Of a stretch of DNA of 64,000 nucleotides, positions 27,541 through 37,862 are shown one piece after another. Position numbers and translations under genes: made by a program. The notes beneath the pieces are model-generated. The model was not told the DNA's origin. It worked only from the letters and a program-made list of their open reading frames with translations, and ran no database searches. The stretch's first letter is position 1. Each line of letters starts with the position of its first letter. Source of the stretch: AP-15 sp963703665 (GTDB lineage: Bacteria > Pseudomonadota > Alphaproteobacteria > ATCC43930 > CGMCC-115725); assembly GCA_963703665.1 (NCBI GenBank), contig CAVPFB010000006.1, positions 1 to 64,000 on the forward strand, written 5' to 3'.

Positions 27541-28791
27541 CTATTCGAGGGCGATGCGCGAGCCGGTGGCGCCGCTCAACAGGCGCCGCAGATGGAAGCC
27601 GACCAGCTGGTCCTCGCTGCGCAGGCTGAGCAGCGCCGCAAAGGCCGGCATTGCCGCCGGGTCGCCGGCTTCGAGCTTGGCGAAGGCCTGGAGATAGGCT
27701 CGGGTCGCCGGATCGTCGAAAGCTTTGGCCGACAGCGGCTCGAACGCGCGCAGCGGCTCCTTGCGGCCACGCAGAACGAGCTCGCCGACCGGCCTTCCCC
27801 CGAAACCGGCGACACGGCTGGCGACGCTCTCGCCGACGCAGATGCGGGTGCCGAGCTGCTTGTTCGCCGCTTCGAGCCGAGCCGACGCGTTGACCGTGTC
27901 GCCATAGGCCGTGTAGTCGAAATAGCGCCCGCCGCCGAAATTGCCGACGATCGCCGGGCCGGCAGCAAGGCCCAGACGGGTCGCGCCGAGCACGATCCCG
28001 CGCTGCTGCCAGCGTTCGCGGAAGGCTTCCGCGCTCGCATCGAGTTCGAGCGCGCAGGCGATCGCGCGTTCGGCGTGATCGGGCTGATCGGCCGGCGCCC
28101 CAAACAGCACGTGCATGGCGTCGCCGACGAGCTTTACCAAGGTCCCGCCATGGGCGAAGACGATGTCGGTCATCGCCCCCAGATAATCGTTCAACAGCGG
28201 GGCGATGATCTCCGGGTCGAGGGTCTCGACCAACGAGGTGAACTCGGCGATGTCGGTAAACAGCGAGGTGATCTCGCGGCGCTGCCCGCCGAGGTCGACG
28301 GCATCGGGATCGTTCGCCAGCCGCTCGGCCAGATTGGGCGAGAAGTAGCGTGACAACAGCGCATGCGCGCGCTCCGCCGCGATCTGCCGCCGGCGCGCCT
28401 CGCGCAGCCGCTCAATATGCGCGAGGGTCTTTTTGATTGTGGTTTCGAGGTCGGCGAAATCGATCGGCTTGGTTACGAAATCGAACGCCCCGCGATTCAT
28501 CGCAATGCGGATGTTGGCCATGTCGCCATAGGCCGAAACGATGATGGTCGACAGCGGGTCGGCGGTTTCCTGAATCTTTTGCAGCAGGGTCAGGCCGTCC
28601 ATGCGCGGCATGTTGATGTCGCTGAGCACCATGTCGATCGCGGCGCCGTTGGTCAGCATTTCGAGCGCCTCGACGCCATCGCGGGCAAAGCGAAAGTCGA
28701 GCTCGCCGCCGCGGATCTGGCGGCGGAACCGCTGCTGGACCAGCGACTCCAGATCCGGCTCGTCATCGACCACGAGGATCGTCGCGATCAT
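27541..28791 (-). CDS. Response regulator fused to a class III adenylate/guanylate cyclase
   Basis: 416 residues. Residues 1-125 are a receiver domain with acidic pair D9/D10, phospho-acceptor D58 (VLSDINMPRMDG) and K108 (FVTKP). A short helical linker leads to a class III cyclase catalytic domain at about 170-350: metal-binding aspartates D180 (LFTDIAEFTSL) and D224 (VKLVGDAMHVLFG), and YTAYGDTVNASARLEAANK near the substrate site. K220 suggests ATP as substrate. Its ATG overlaps the histidine-kinase stop (ATGA), so the kinase very likely phosphorylates D58 to control cyclic-nucleotide production. The output nucleotide is inferred. Confidence 0.9.
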   Translation of the reverse strand: MIATILVVDDEPDLESLVQQRFRRQIRGGELDFRFARDGVEALEMLTNGAAIDMVLSDINMPRMDGLTLLQKIQETADPLSTIIVSAYGDMANIRIAMNRGAFDFVTKPIDFADLETTIKKTLAHIERLREARRRQIAAERAHALLSRYFSPNLAERLANDPDAVDLGGQRREITSLFTDIAEFTSLVETLDPEIIAPLLNDYLGAMTDIVFAHGGTLVKLVGDAMHVLFGAPADQPDHAERAIACALELDASAEAFRERWQQRGIVLGATRLGLAAGPAIVGNFGGGRYFDYTAYGDTVNASARLEAANKQLGTRICVGESVASRVAGFGGRPVGELVLRGRKEPLRAFEPLSAKAFDDPATRAYLQAFAKLEAGDPAAMPAFAALLSLRSEDQLVGFHLRRLLSGATGSRIALE

Positions 28792-30869
28792 GCTTCCCTT
28801 CTTTTGCCGAGCTCGGCAACCGGCAGCGCCGCCCGCGGCAGGGCGATGACGAACAGGGTGAACGCCCCCGGTTCGCTCTCCACCTCAAAGCTGCCGCCAT
28901 GCTGCTTGACGACGATGTCGAAGCTCAGCGACAGCCCGAGGCCGGTCCCTTCGCCGGCGGGCTTGGTGGTAAAGAACGGGTCGAAGATTTTTGCCCTCGC
29001 CTCCTCTGGAATACCGGTGCCGTTGTCGCGCACCCGAATCTCGACCCGGTCGGCCAGCGCACGCGTGGCGACCCAAAGCGTCGGCTCGAAGTCGGACTCC
29101 CGCGCGCTGCGCTGGCGCTCGCGCACGGCATAGAACCCATTGCCGAAAAGATTGAGCAGAACGCGGGTGATTTCCTGCGGATAAAGCTCGATATCGCCGA
29201 TGACGGGATCGAGATCCCGGCGCAGGGTCACGTTGAAATCCGGCTTTTCCGCGCGCGCGCCATGATAGGCGAGGTTCAAGCTTTCTTCGACGAGAGCATT
29301 CAGGTCCGCGGCGCGGCGCTCGCCGCTCCCGGCCCGCGAATGCAGCAGCATGTTCTTGACGATGCTGTCGGCGCGCCGGCCGTGCTCGACGATCTTGGCG
29401 AGATTGCCGTTCAACATCCGGGTCAGGTCGTCGATTTCAGCGCGCGCCGCATCGGGCAACGCCGCCTCCTTCGCCCCCAGCACGTCGCGCAATTCCTCGG
29501 TCAGCTCCGCCGACAATTCAGCAAAGTTATTGACGAAATTGAGCGGATTTTTGATTTCGTGAGCGATGCCGGCGGTCAGCTGCCCGAGCGAGGCGAGCTT
29601 TTGGGTCTCCACCAGGCGGTCCTGCGCTTTGCGCAAATCGACCAGTGCCTGTTCGGCGGCAAACCGAGCCTCCCTTGCTTCCTGCTCGCGCGCCCGCAGC
29701 TCTTCGGTGCGCGCCTCGACCTGGGATTCCAGGGTGTCGTGCGATTCCTGCACCTTCGCCGCCATCCGATTGAAGCGGTCGGCCAAAATCTCGATCTCGT
29801 CGCCGGTCCGGATCTCGATCGGCTGGCTGCGTTCGCCCGAACCCAGTCGTTCGGCGCCCGATTGCAGGCGCCGGATCGGCACCACCATGCGCCGGGCGAG
29901 CAAGGTGCCGGCGGCTGCCGCCACCAGCAGCCCGAGCGCCAGCAGCGCCGCCATGCGCCAGAGCGAGGCATAGACCGGCTCCAGCGCCTCGCGCAGCGGC
30001 AATTCGACAAAGACGATCCAACCGAGCCGCGGTATCGGCGCATAGGCCGTCAGCACCAATCCGCCGGTCGGCCCGGTCGCGGGATGGACGCGGTTCGCCG
30101 CAGCACCCCGATGCAGGCTGGCCAATGCCGCCGCCACCTGCGGCAGGTGCGAAAGGTCGGTCTCGCGCAGCACCAGGCTGAGATCGGGGTCGGCGATCAG
30201 CCGCCCGCGGGAATCGACCACGTAGGCATAGCCGGTCCGTCCGACCTGCATCGCCGTGATCAGGTCCCAGATGAATTTGAGGTTGACCTCCGCGACGGTC
30301 ACGCCGGCCCGATGCCCGGCATGCGCGACCGCGATCGTCATATAAGGTTCGGACATGTTGCGGAAATGGACCGGGCTGAACCAGACGCCTTTTGCCTCCG
30401 CTTGTGCGAAGGCGGGGGCGGCGGCATCGTTCGTGCCGCTCGCCACGACATCGGGGGCGATGCGCGACAGCTTCAACTCTTCTTTGCCCGATCCGTCGAT
30501 CTCGGTGAGCTCGGTGATCGCCGGGACCTCGCGCATCAGGCGGATGAAGTCATAGCGGCGCTCTTCGAGCGGCAGCGCGTCCCATTGCAGCGGGGTGGTC
30601 CAGCCGATCTGCCGTTCGATCTCGGCGACAAACTGCTCGATGCGCCGGGCGGCGTCCCGAGCCTTCTCCTGCTGGATCTGCACCGCGGCGTGTTCGGCGG
30701 CGCGGTAGCCGAGCCACATGTCGACCGAGCCGTTGACCACCAGAACCAGGCTGACCAGACCGACAAAGGCGAGAGCCAGCTTGAGCGCGAGGCCGATCCG
30801 CAGACGCCGGCGGGCGGGCGCGCCCGCGGCTTGGGTCACCTCGAATGCGACATCGTCTCTGGCGAGCAC
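28788..30869 (-). CDS. Membrane sensor histidine kinase with periplasmic Cache domain
   Basis: 693 residues: a first transmembrane helix at about 27-46, a periplasmic double-Cache-like domain (GRTGYAYVVDSRGRLIADPD is the signature strand-loop), a second helix at about 320-343, a HAMP domain (RRMVVPIRRLQSGAERLGSG), a coiled coil, then HisKA with the phospho-His in LTAGIAHEIKNPLNFVNNF near residue 438, and HATPase boxes LLNLFGNGFYAV, VRDNGTGIPEE, FDPFFTTKP and GTGLGLSLSF. It is fully equipped for autophosphorylation. It starts 16 bases after a binding-protein gene and overlaps the cyclase-regulator gene, so it probably senses a periplasmic ligand, perhaps delivered by that protein. Confidence 0.9.
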   Translation of the reverse strand: MLARDDVAFEVTQAAGAPARRRLRIGLALKLALAFVGLVSLVLVVNGSVDMWLGYRAAEHAAVQIQQEKARDAARRIEQFVAEIERQIGWTTPLQWDALPLEERRYDFIRLMREVPAITELTEIDGSGKEELKLSRIAPDVVASGTNDAAAPAFAQAEAKGVWFSPVHFRNMSEPYMTIAVAHAGHRAGVTVAEVNLKFIWDLITAMQVGRTGYAYVVDSRGRLIADPDLSLVLRETDLSHLPQVAAALASLHRGAAANRVHPATGPTGGLVLTAYAPIPRLGWIVFVELPLREALEPVYASLWRMAALLALGLLVAAAAGTLLARRMVVPIRRLQSGAERLGSGERSQPIEIRTGDEIEILADRFNRMAAKVQESHDTLESQVEARTEELRAREQEAREARFAAEQALVDLRKAQDRLVETQKLASLGQLTAGIAHEIKNPLNFVNNFAELSAELTEELRDVLGAKEAALPDAARAEIDDLTRMLNGNLAKIVEHGRRADSIVKNMLLHSRAGSGERRAADLNALVEESLNLAYHGARAEKPDFNVTLRRDLDPVIGDIELYPQEITRVLLNLFGNGFYAVRERQRSARESDFEPTLWVATRALADRVEIRVRDNGTGIPEEARAKIFDPFFTTKPAGEGTGLGLSLSFDIVVKQHGGSFEVESEPGAFTLFVIALPRAALPVAELGKRREA

Positions 30870-30885
30870 GAAACGCCGGCTCCTG

Positions 30886-31870
30886 TCATTCGATCACGTC
30901 GTCGGCGCGGGCGAGCAAGGAAGGCGGGATCGTCAGTCCGATCGCCTTTGCGGTCCCGAGATTGATCGCCAGCACAAACCGGCTCGGCTCTTCGAGCGGC
31001 AGCTGCGCCGGATCGGCGCCTTTGAGGATGCGCACGGAGAGCCCGGCGGCGCGATCGAACATCTCGCCCACATCCGGACCGTACGACATCAGGCCGCCGT
31101 CGCGCACCAGGAAGTCGTATTCGTAGATCGCCGGCACTTTATGCGCGGCTGCGAAGTCGATCACCCGCTTCCTGTTCAAGGTCGTCAGCGCGTCGCTGAC
31201 CATCAGGATCGCATCCGGCGGCTTTCGCACCATCGCGGCGAACGCCGCGTCGAAATCGTTGGGCGCACGCACCCCTAGCGACTCGACCTCGATGCCGAGG
31301 CTGCGCGCCTGCGCCTCCGCCGCCTTGTAGCGCAGCGACATGCCGAGATCGTCGGCATTCCACAGCATCGCCACGCGATGCACGCTGGGCACCGCCCCCT
31401 TCAGCAATGCCAGCCTTTTGGCCGACAGCTCGGCGGCGATCTCAGAAATGCCGGTGACATGGCCGCCCGGTCGGGCAAAGCTGCTGACCAGCCCGTCCTC
31501 GACCGGGTCGCCGGCCTGAACGACCACGATTGGCAAGCTCGAATGATCCTTCGCGGCGACCGCCGCCGGGTAGCCTTGGGTGACGATGACCACGACCTCG
31601 GTCCGCGACCAGCTCGCGCACCATATGCGGCAACCGCTCGACATGCCCGTGCGCGGCGTAGCGAACAAAGGCGAGGTTCTGGCCCAGAACAAACCCGTCG
31701 CGGGCGAAGCCGCGGATCAGCCCGGCGCCAAACGGGCTCTGGTCGGTCGGGTCGGGACCCACCGCCAGCAGCCCGACGCGATAAACCTGCGGCGGCGCCT
31801 GGGCGCCGGCCGCCGCCGACCCGATAGCGAAGGCGAGGACGAAAACGACAACGAACCCGGAAAATCTCAT
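30886..31870 (-). CDS. PF04392-type ABC substrate-binding protein, copy 1 (frame broken once)
   Basis: A periplasmic binding protein: a signal peptide, PPQVYRVGLLAVGPDPTDQS, then after the break QGYPAAVAAKDHSSLPIVVV, GGLMSYGPDVGEMFDRAAGL and the end LLARADDVIE. One extra base at about 31600 breaks the frame; removing it gives ELVADEVVVIVTQGYP, which aligns without gaps to ELVAKRVAVIVTLGYP of copy 2. Family members bind small ligands, often as orphans without a permease, as here. The stop is 16 bases before the histidine-kinase gene, and it has its own conserved promoter-like block. Confidence 0.82.
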
Positions 31871-31902
31871 TAAAGAACCTTTGAGCCAACCGGTATGGCG
31901 AC

Positions 31903-31937
31903 CATACGACCCGGCGGCGGCAGCGGCCAAGCGGCGC
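31903..31937 (-). promoter_or_regulatory. Promoter-like block upstream of binding-protein copy 1
   Basis: On the minus strand GCGCCGCTTGG is followed after exactly 17 bases by TCGTATG, 33 bases before the start codon. The same two words, same 17-base gap and same distance occur before copy 2 (33074-33108), while the bases between have diverged. That pattern of conservation marks a -35/-10-like element or operator. The sigma factor is unknown. Confidence 0.45.
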
Positions 31938-32058
31938 GTTGGGCAACATGCCGATGAAAGACTCTAGCGCGCCTCGGTTGGCGTCGATCGGGTCGCGGAA
32001 GCGGTGCTGACACCTGAACGCAAGGCCGTGACCCTAAAGAGGTCTGCCGGCCGACCAT

Positions 32059-33042
32059 TCATTCGATCACGTCGTCGGCGCGGGCAAGCAAAGACGGCGG
32101 GATCGTCAGGCCGATCGCCTGGGCGGTCTTCAGATTGATCGCCAACACGAACCGGCTCGGCTCTTCCAGCGGCAGCTGCGCCGGATCGGCGCCCTTGATG
32201 ATGCGCACCGCGAGCCCGGCGGCGCGATCGAACATCTCGCTCAGGTTTGGGCCGTACGACATCAGGCCGCCGTCGCGCACCAGGAAGTCGTATTCGTAGA
32301 TCGCCGGCAATTTGTGCTCGGCCGCGAAGGCGAAAACCCGATCCCGATTCAAGGTCGTCAGCACGTCGGTGACCATCAGGATCGCATCGGGGGGATGGCG
32401 CATCATCGCGGCAAACGCGGCGTCGAAATCGTCCGGGGCGCGCACCCCGTACGACTCGACCTTTATCCCGAGACGGCGGGCCTCGGCGTCGGCTGCTTGG
32501 TAGCGCAGCGACATTCCGAGATCTTCGGCATTCCACAGCATCGCCACGCGGCGGACACCCGGTACCGCCTCTTTCAGCAGCGCCAAACGCTTTGTCGAAA
32601 GCGCGGCAGCCACTTCGGAGAGACCGGTCAGGTGCCCGCCGGGGTGGACAAAATTGGCGACCAGCCCGTCGGCGACCGGGTCGCCGGCCCGGACCACCAC
32701 CACCGGCAGGGTCGTGTGCTGCTTGGCGGCGAGCGCCGCCGGATAGCCCAGGGTCACGATGACGGCGACCCTCTTCGCGACCAGCTCGTCGACGAGCTGC
32801 GGCAGCATTTCGAGAGCGCCATGCGCCGCGCGCCTCACAAACACGAGGTTTTTACCGAGGATCAACCCGTGCCGGGCAAAGCCGCGGATCATCCCGTCGC
32901 CAAACGGGCTCTGATCGGTCGCCTCGGCGCCGACGGACAGCAAACCGACGCGATAGATTTGCGGCGCTGACTGAGCCACGCCCCTCGCCGATCCGCCGGC
33001 GAGAGCCAGAACCAGAGCGGCGAAGAGGGCGAGCAGTTTCAT
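32059..33042 (-). CDS. PF04392-type ABC substrate-binding protein, copy 2
   Basis: An intact 327-residue paralogue of the gene downstream, with signal peptide (first about 23 residues), APQIYRVGLLSVGAEATDQS, AAHGALEMLPQLVDELVAKR, EDLGMSLRYQAADAEARRLG and the same C terminus LLARADDVIE. The two copies are alike over their whole length, a tandem duplication. No ABC permease or ATPase gene is near. Given the adjacent Cache kinase and cyclase, a ligand-sensing rather than uptake role is my inference. A 188-bp spacer separates it from copy 1. Confidence 0.87.
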   Translation of the reverse strand: MKLLALFAALVLALAGGSARGVAQSAPQIYRVGLLSVGAEATDQSPFGDGMIRGFARHGLILGKNLVFVRRAAHGALEMLPQLVDELVAKRVAVIVTLGYPAALAAKQHTTLPVVVVRAGDPVADGLVANFVHPGGHLTGLSEVAAALSTKRLALLKEAVPGVRRVAMLWNAEDLGMSLRYQAADAEARRLGIKVESYGVRAPDDFDAAFAAMMRHPPDAILMVTDVLTTLNRDRVFAFAAEHKLPAIYEYDFLVRDGGLMSYGPNLSEMFDRAAGLAVRIIKGADPAQLPLEEPSRFVLAINLKTAQAIGLTIPPSLLARADDVIE

Positions 33043-33358
33043 TGACGACCTCGCAGCGCGGGCGCGCCGCGATCATACGATCAGCGGGCTGTCTCGACCA
33101 AGCGGCGCAATGGGCCAGCTGACGTGACCGCAGACGTTGACGGCCTGGCTGTCGTTGGATCTGCTTTCCTTCGGCGCCGCGTTGTTCGGACCGAGCATGA
33201 TCAACGGCAGCAGCATGTTCCCGGCGGGAACGACCAATTTCTTCACCAACGCCAACAGTCCGCACTCTCGTTTTCGCCATCGCCTGCGGCTATGAGGACG
33301 CCAACGATCGCGCTAGGATCTCGACCTGCAGCCGCGAGCGTGCCGCCGGAGCCGGGCC
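33043..33358. other. 316-bp spacer with promoter block and a possible gene remnant
   Basis: Besides the promoter-like block at 33074-33108, the plus strand at about 33134-33295 reads SLDLLSFGAALFGPSMINGS and FPAGTTNFFTNANS, which looks coding in composition but has no start, ribosome site or family I recognise; it may be the tail of a decayed gene. The final bases lead into glpK. Confidence 0.35.
33074..33108 (-). promoter_or_regulatory. Promoter-like block upstream of binding-protein copy 2
   Basis: GCGCCGCTTGG, 17 bases, TCGTATG on the minus strand, 32 bases before the copy 2 start. It matches the block before copy 1 in words, gap and distance. It is the probable promoter of the signalling operon's first gene. 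Confidence 0.45.
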
Positions 33359-34866
<1,508 letters not shown>

Positions 34867-34880
<14 letters not shown>

Positions 34881-35792
34881 AGAATGGCCGAGCCTGCCCT
34901 TTCGCGGAATGGCGCGACACCTGTGCACGCTCCATTGTGGACCCAGGTCGATCGGCAAGATCCGGCTGGCGCAGGCGCCGTTGATCAATCATTGGTGGCA
35001 GGTGCCGCTCTATGTGACGAGCCGCGGGCCTGACCACCTCGCCGATCCCCGATGGCGCGCGCGATCTTCCAGATCGACTTCGATTTCCTCGACCACTGCC
35101 TGACGATCGAGGGCGAGCGACGGTGGCGACCGAAACTCTCCCGTTGCGGCCGTTTGCTGTCGCCGATTTCTATAGCGAGGTCATGCAGCGGCTGAAGGCG
35201 CTCGGGCTCGACGTTCGGATCTGGACGATGCCGGTCGAGATCCCCGACCCCATTCCGTTCGAGCAGGACCGGCAGCACGCGCCTACGACCCCGACTACGC
35301 CAACCGCTTCTGGCGAGTCCTGGTCCAGGCCGACCGGGTGTTCACCGCGTTCCGCGCCCGCTTTCTCGGCAAGGCGAGCCCGGTGCATTTCTTCTGGGGC
35401 AGCTTCGATCTGGCGGTGACGCGCTTCTCGGGCCGCCGCGCGCCGCCGCATCCGGGTGCGCCCAACGTCGCCGACCGGGTCACCCGCGAGGCCTACTCGC
35501 ACGAGGTCAGCAGCTGCGGCTTTTGGCCGGGCGGCGCGGGGCTCGAGCAGCCGGTCTTTTATTCCTACGCGTACGCCGAGCCGGCGGGCTTCAAAGAGAC
35601 GCGCCATTCGCCCGAAGGCCGCGTTTTACGCCCGCGAGATGGGCGAGTTCATCCTGCCCTACGACGAGGTCCGGCACGCCGCCGCACCCGACGCGGCCCT
35701 GCTCGACTTCCTGCAAAGCACCTATGAAGCCGCCGCCAGATTCGGCGCATTGGGACCGCGCCGCGCTGGAACGCGCGGCCGCACCCTCGTGA
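34867..35792 (+). CDS. DUF5996 family protein (frame broken about five times)
   Basis: Segments in different frames join into one protein of about 305 residues: WPSLPFRGMARHLCTLHCGP, LINHWWQVPLYVTSRG, LPLRPFAVADFYSEVMQRLK, SPVHFFWGSFDLAVTRFSGR, SHEVSSCGFWPGG, FYSYAYAEPAGFKETRHSPE and EFILPYDEVR. This is the DUF5996 family, widespread in proteobacteria and actinobacteria, of unknown function; the conserved His, Trp and Cys residues hint at a metal or ligand site but that is speculation. Breaks lie near 35045, 35120, 35275, 35625 and 35750. It overlaps the glpK end and its stop overlaps the cupin start. Confidence 0.7.
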
Positions 35793-36103
35793 ACCTTTTC
35801 GCCGCGCTCCCCGATGCGCGGGCGGCCGAGGCCGTCGACACCCTCCTCAACCGCCCCGGCCTGCGCATCGAGCGGATCGTCTCCGAGGGTCAGGCGAACC
35901 CGCCCGGCTTCTGGTACGACCAGGAGGAGGGCGAATGGGTCTTGCTGCTGGCCGGGGCCGCCAGCCTGCGTTTCGCCGACGAACCCGAGCCGCGCCGGCT
36001 CGGTCCCGGCGATTGGCTCGACATCATCCCTCATCGGCGCCATCGCGTCGACTGGACCGACCCCGCCAGGCCGACGGTCTGGCTCGCGATATTCTACTAT
36101 TAG
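35789..36103 (+). CDS. Small cupin-domain protein
   Basis: A 104-residue single-domain cupin. The barrel core is visible as WYDQEEGEWVLLLAGAASLR (the first motif, with Glu as a metal ligand) and DWLDIIPHRRHRVDWT (second motif, with the His ligands). It probably binds a divalent metal; substrate unknown. The GTG start overlaps the DUF5996 stop (GTGA), suggesting translational coupling. It ends near an AT-richer spacer that carries the GcrA-like gene's leader. Confidence 0.72.
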   Translation: MNLFAALPDARAAEAVDTLLNRPGLRIERIVSEGQANPPGFWYDQEEGEWVLLLAGAASLRFADEPEPRRLGPGDWLDIIPHRRHRVDWTDPARPTVWLAIFYY

Positions 36104-36155
36104 TTGCCCAACCCAGAGGGCAATTTCTATCAACCACTACTAATAGATATCTATT

Positions 36156-36176
36156 GCACTCATCCCACTAGAGTGC
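36156..36176. promoter_or_regulatory. Inverted repeat GCACTC-N9-GAGTGC
   Basis: A perfect six-base dyad with a nine-base spacer in the AT-richer stretch between the cupin and the GcrA-like gene. TTGCAC overlapping its left arm could be a -35 with TACCGT as a weak -10 17 bases on, so the dyad may be an operator. No protein is assigned to it. Confidence 0.35.
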
Positions 36177-36193
36177 TACCGTATTTTGTGGGG

Positions 36194-36211
36194 GTGGATC
36201 GGGGGATCCAC
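36194..36211. promoter_or_regulatory. Inverted repeat GTGGATC-GGGG-GATCCAC
   Basis: A perfect seven-base inverted repeat with a four-base loop, 17 bases before the start of the GcrA-like gene. In the transcript it would be a tight hairpin just ahead of the ribosome site CGGGGGAA; as DNA it could be an operator. A GANTC methylation site (GAATC) lies immediately before the start codon. Confidence 0.35.
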
Positions 36212-36228
36212 ATGATACGGGGGAATCG

Positions 36229-36573
36229 ATGGAAATCACCTGGACTCCGGAGCGAGTCGAGCGGCTCAGCCAACTTTTTGCCGAGGGTTTGCCCACAGCC
36301 GAGATTGGCCGCCGCATGGGGCTGACCAAAAACACCGTGATCGGCCGGCTGCATAGGAACGCGATGACCCGGCGCGAAGCCAAGCCGAAAGCGCCGCCGC
36401 TGCGCAACGTCTTCGAATTCACCGGCCCGAGCTGCCTGTGGCCGTACGGCCATCCGAACGACACGAACTTTCATTTCTGCGGCGCCCGCCCGTTGCCCGG
36501 CAAACCCTATTGCGCCGAGCACGCCGCGATCGCCTACGTCCGGCCACGGGACCAGGGCACCAACGCCGCCTGA
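36229..36573 (+). CDS. GcrA-family cell-cycle regulator-like protein
   Basis: 114 residues with the GcrA plan: an N-terminal HTH (TWTPERVERLSQLFAEGLPT, then AEIGRRMGLTKNTVIGRLHR) and a C-terminal segment CLWPYGHPNDTNFHFCG ... GKPYCAEHAAIAY. In Caulobacter GcrA binds sigma-70 and promoter DNA methylated by CcrM at GANTC. This protein is shorter than classical GcrA (about 170 residues), so it may be a secondary paralogue. A GANTC site lies directly before the ATG and two inverted repeats stand in the leader. Confidence 0.82.
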   Translation: MEITWTPERVERLSQLFAEGLPTAEIGRRMGLTKNTVIGRLHRNAMTRREAKPKAPPLRNVFEFTGPSCLWPYGHPNDTNFHFCGARPLPGKPYCAEHAAIAYVRPRDQGTNAA

Positions 36574-36601
36574 AACCCGCTCGGCCCCGGCGCAGGCCTG
36601 G

Positions 36602-37783
36602 TCATCCTTTCCGGCGGAGGCGGCGCATGGCGCGGTCGAGGCCGTCGAGGGTCAGCGGGAACATGCGGTCTGCGGCGAGGCTGCGGATCATGCCGATGCT
36701 GGCGGTGCCGGCCCAGTATCTCTCCGGCACCGGGTTCAGCCAGACCGCGCGCGGGTAGGCGTCGAAGAGGCGGCGCAGCCAGGTTTTGCCGGGCTCGTCG
36801 TTCCAGCGTTCGACGCTGCCGCCTTCCTTGTCGATCTCGTAGGGGCTCATGCTGGCGTCGCCGACAAAGACGACCCGGTAGTTCCGGTCGTAGGTGCGGA
36901 TCAGCTCGACGACCGGCAGCTGCTCGACATGGCGTCGGCGCGAGTCGCGCCACACCCAATCGTAGACGCAATTGTGAAAATAGAAGTGGATCAGGTGCCT
37001 GAATTCGGAGCGCGCGGCCGAAAACAACTCCTCGCAAACCCGGACGTGGTCCTCCATCGATCCGCCGATATCGACGAACAGCAGCAGCTTGACCGCGTTG
37101 TGCCGCTCGGGCACCAGCTTCAGATCGAGCCAGCCGGCGTTGTGCGCGGTCGATCTGACGGTGCCGTCGAGGTCGAGCTCGTCGGCCGCACCCTCGCGCG
37201 CGAACTGGCGCAAGCGGCGCAATGCCAGCTTGATGTTGCGGGTGCCGAGCTCGACCGTGTCGTCGAGATTGCGGAACTCGCGCCGGTCCCACACCTTGAC
37301 GGCGCTGCGGTTCCTGCCCTCTTCCTGGCCGATGCGCACGCCCTCGGGGTTGTAGCCGTGCGCGCCGAACGGCGAGGTGCCGGCGGTGCCGATCCACTTG
37401 CCGCCGCCTTGGTGCCGCGCCTGCTGCTCGGTCAGCCGCCGGCGCAGGGTTTCGATCAGCTTGTCCCAGCCGCCCGATGCCTCGACGAGCTTTTTCTCGT
37501 CTTCGGTCAGGAGCCGCTCGGCGAGCTTTTGCAGCCACTCCTCCGGAATTTCGGCCTTGGGATCGGCCAAGGTCTCGATGCCGTTGAAGCATCGGGCGAA
37601 CACCCGGTCGAAGCGGTCGAGATGGCGCTCGTCCTTGACCAGCGCGGTGCGCGCGACAAAGTAGAAATCCTCGATCGCAAACTCGGCGACGCGCTTGTGC
37701 ATCGCCTCCATCAGGGTCAGGTATTCGCGCAGCGAGACCGGGATCTTGGCCGCGCGCAATTCAGCGAAAAACGAGAAGAACAA
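36602..37783 (-). CDS. VWA domain protein, CoxE family
   Basis: An intact 393-residue CoxE-like protein: FFSFFAELRAAKIPVSLREY at the start, DFYFVARTALVKDERHLDRF, then a central region and a C-terminal VWA fold with the MIDAS-like LLLFVDIGGSMEDHVRVCEE, HLIHFYFHNCVYDWVWRDSR and RVVFVGDASMSPYEI. Such proteins usually work with a MoxR AAA+ ATPase to insert metal or activate an enzyme (for example in CO dehydrogenase clusters). No MoxR or target enzyme is adjacent here, so the client is unknown. Confidence 0.85.
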   Translation of the reverse strand: MFFSFFAELRAAKIPVSLREYLTLMEAMHKRVAEFAIEDFYFVARTALVKDERHLDRFDRVFARCFNGIETLADPKAEIPEEWLQKLAERLLTEDEKKLVEASGGWDKLIETLRRRLTEQQARHQGGGKWIGTAGTSPFGAHGYNPEGVRIGQEEGRNRSAVKVWDRREFRNLDDTVELGTRNIKLALRRLRQFAREGAADELDLDGTVRSTAHNAGWLDLKLVPERHNAVKLLLFVDIGGSMEDHVRVCEELFSAARSEFRHLIHFYFHNCVYDWVWRDSRRRHVEQLPVVELIRTYDRNYRVVFVGDASMSPYEIDKEGGSVERWNDEPGKTWLRRLFDAYPRAVWLNPVPERYWAGTASIGMIRSLAADRMFPLTLDGLDRAMRRLRRKG

Positions 37784-37862
37784 GGCTGACCATTGTTCGG
37801 ATCGGGGAGCTGTCTGTCGCGCAATCGTGGGGCCGGGTCAAGCGCGGCCGAGCCGCCCCGCG

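Noticed and set aside
28899..30965. 688-residue plus-strand frame opposite the histidine kinase
   Set aside because: The kinase has all catalytic boxes; the opposite frame has none and is a GC artefact.
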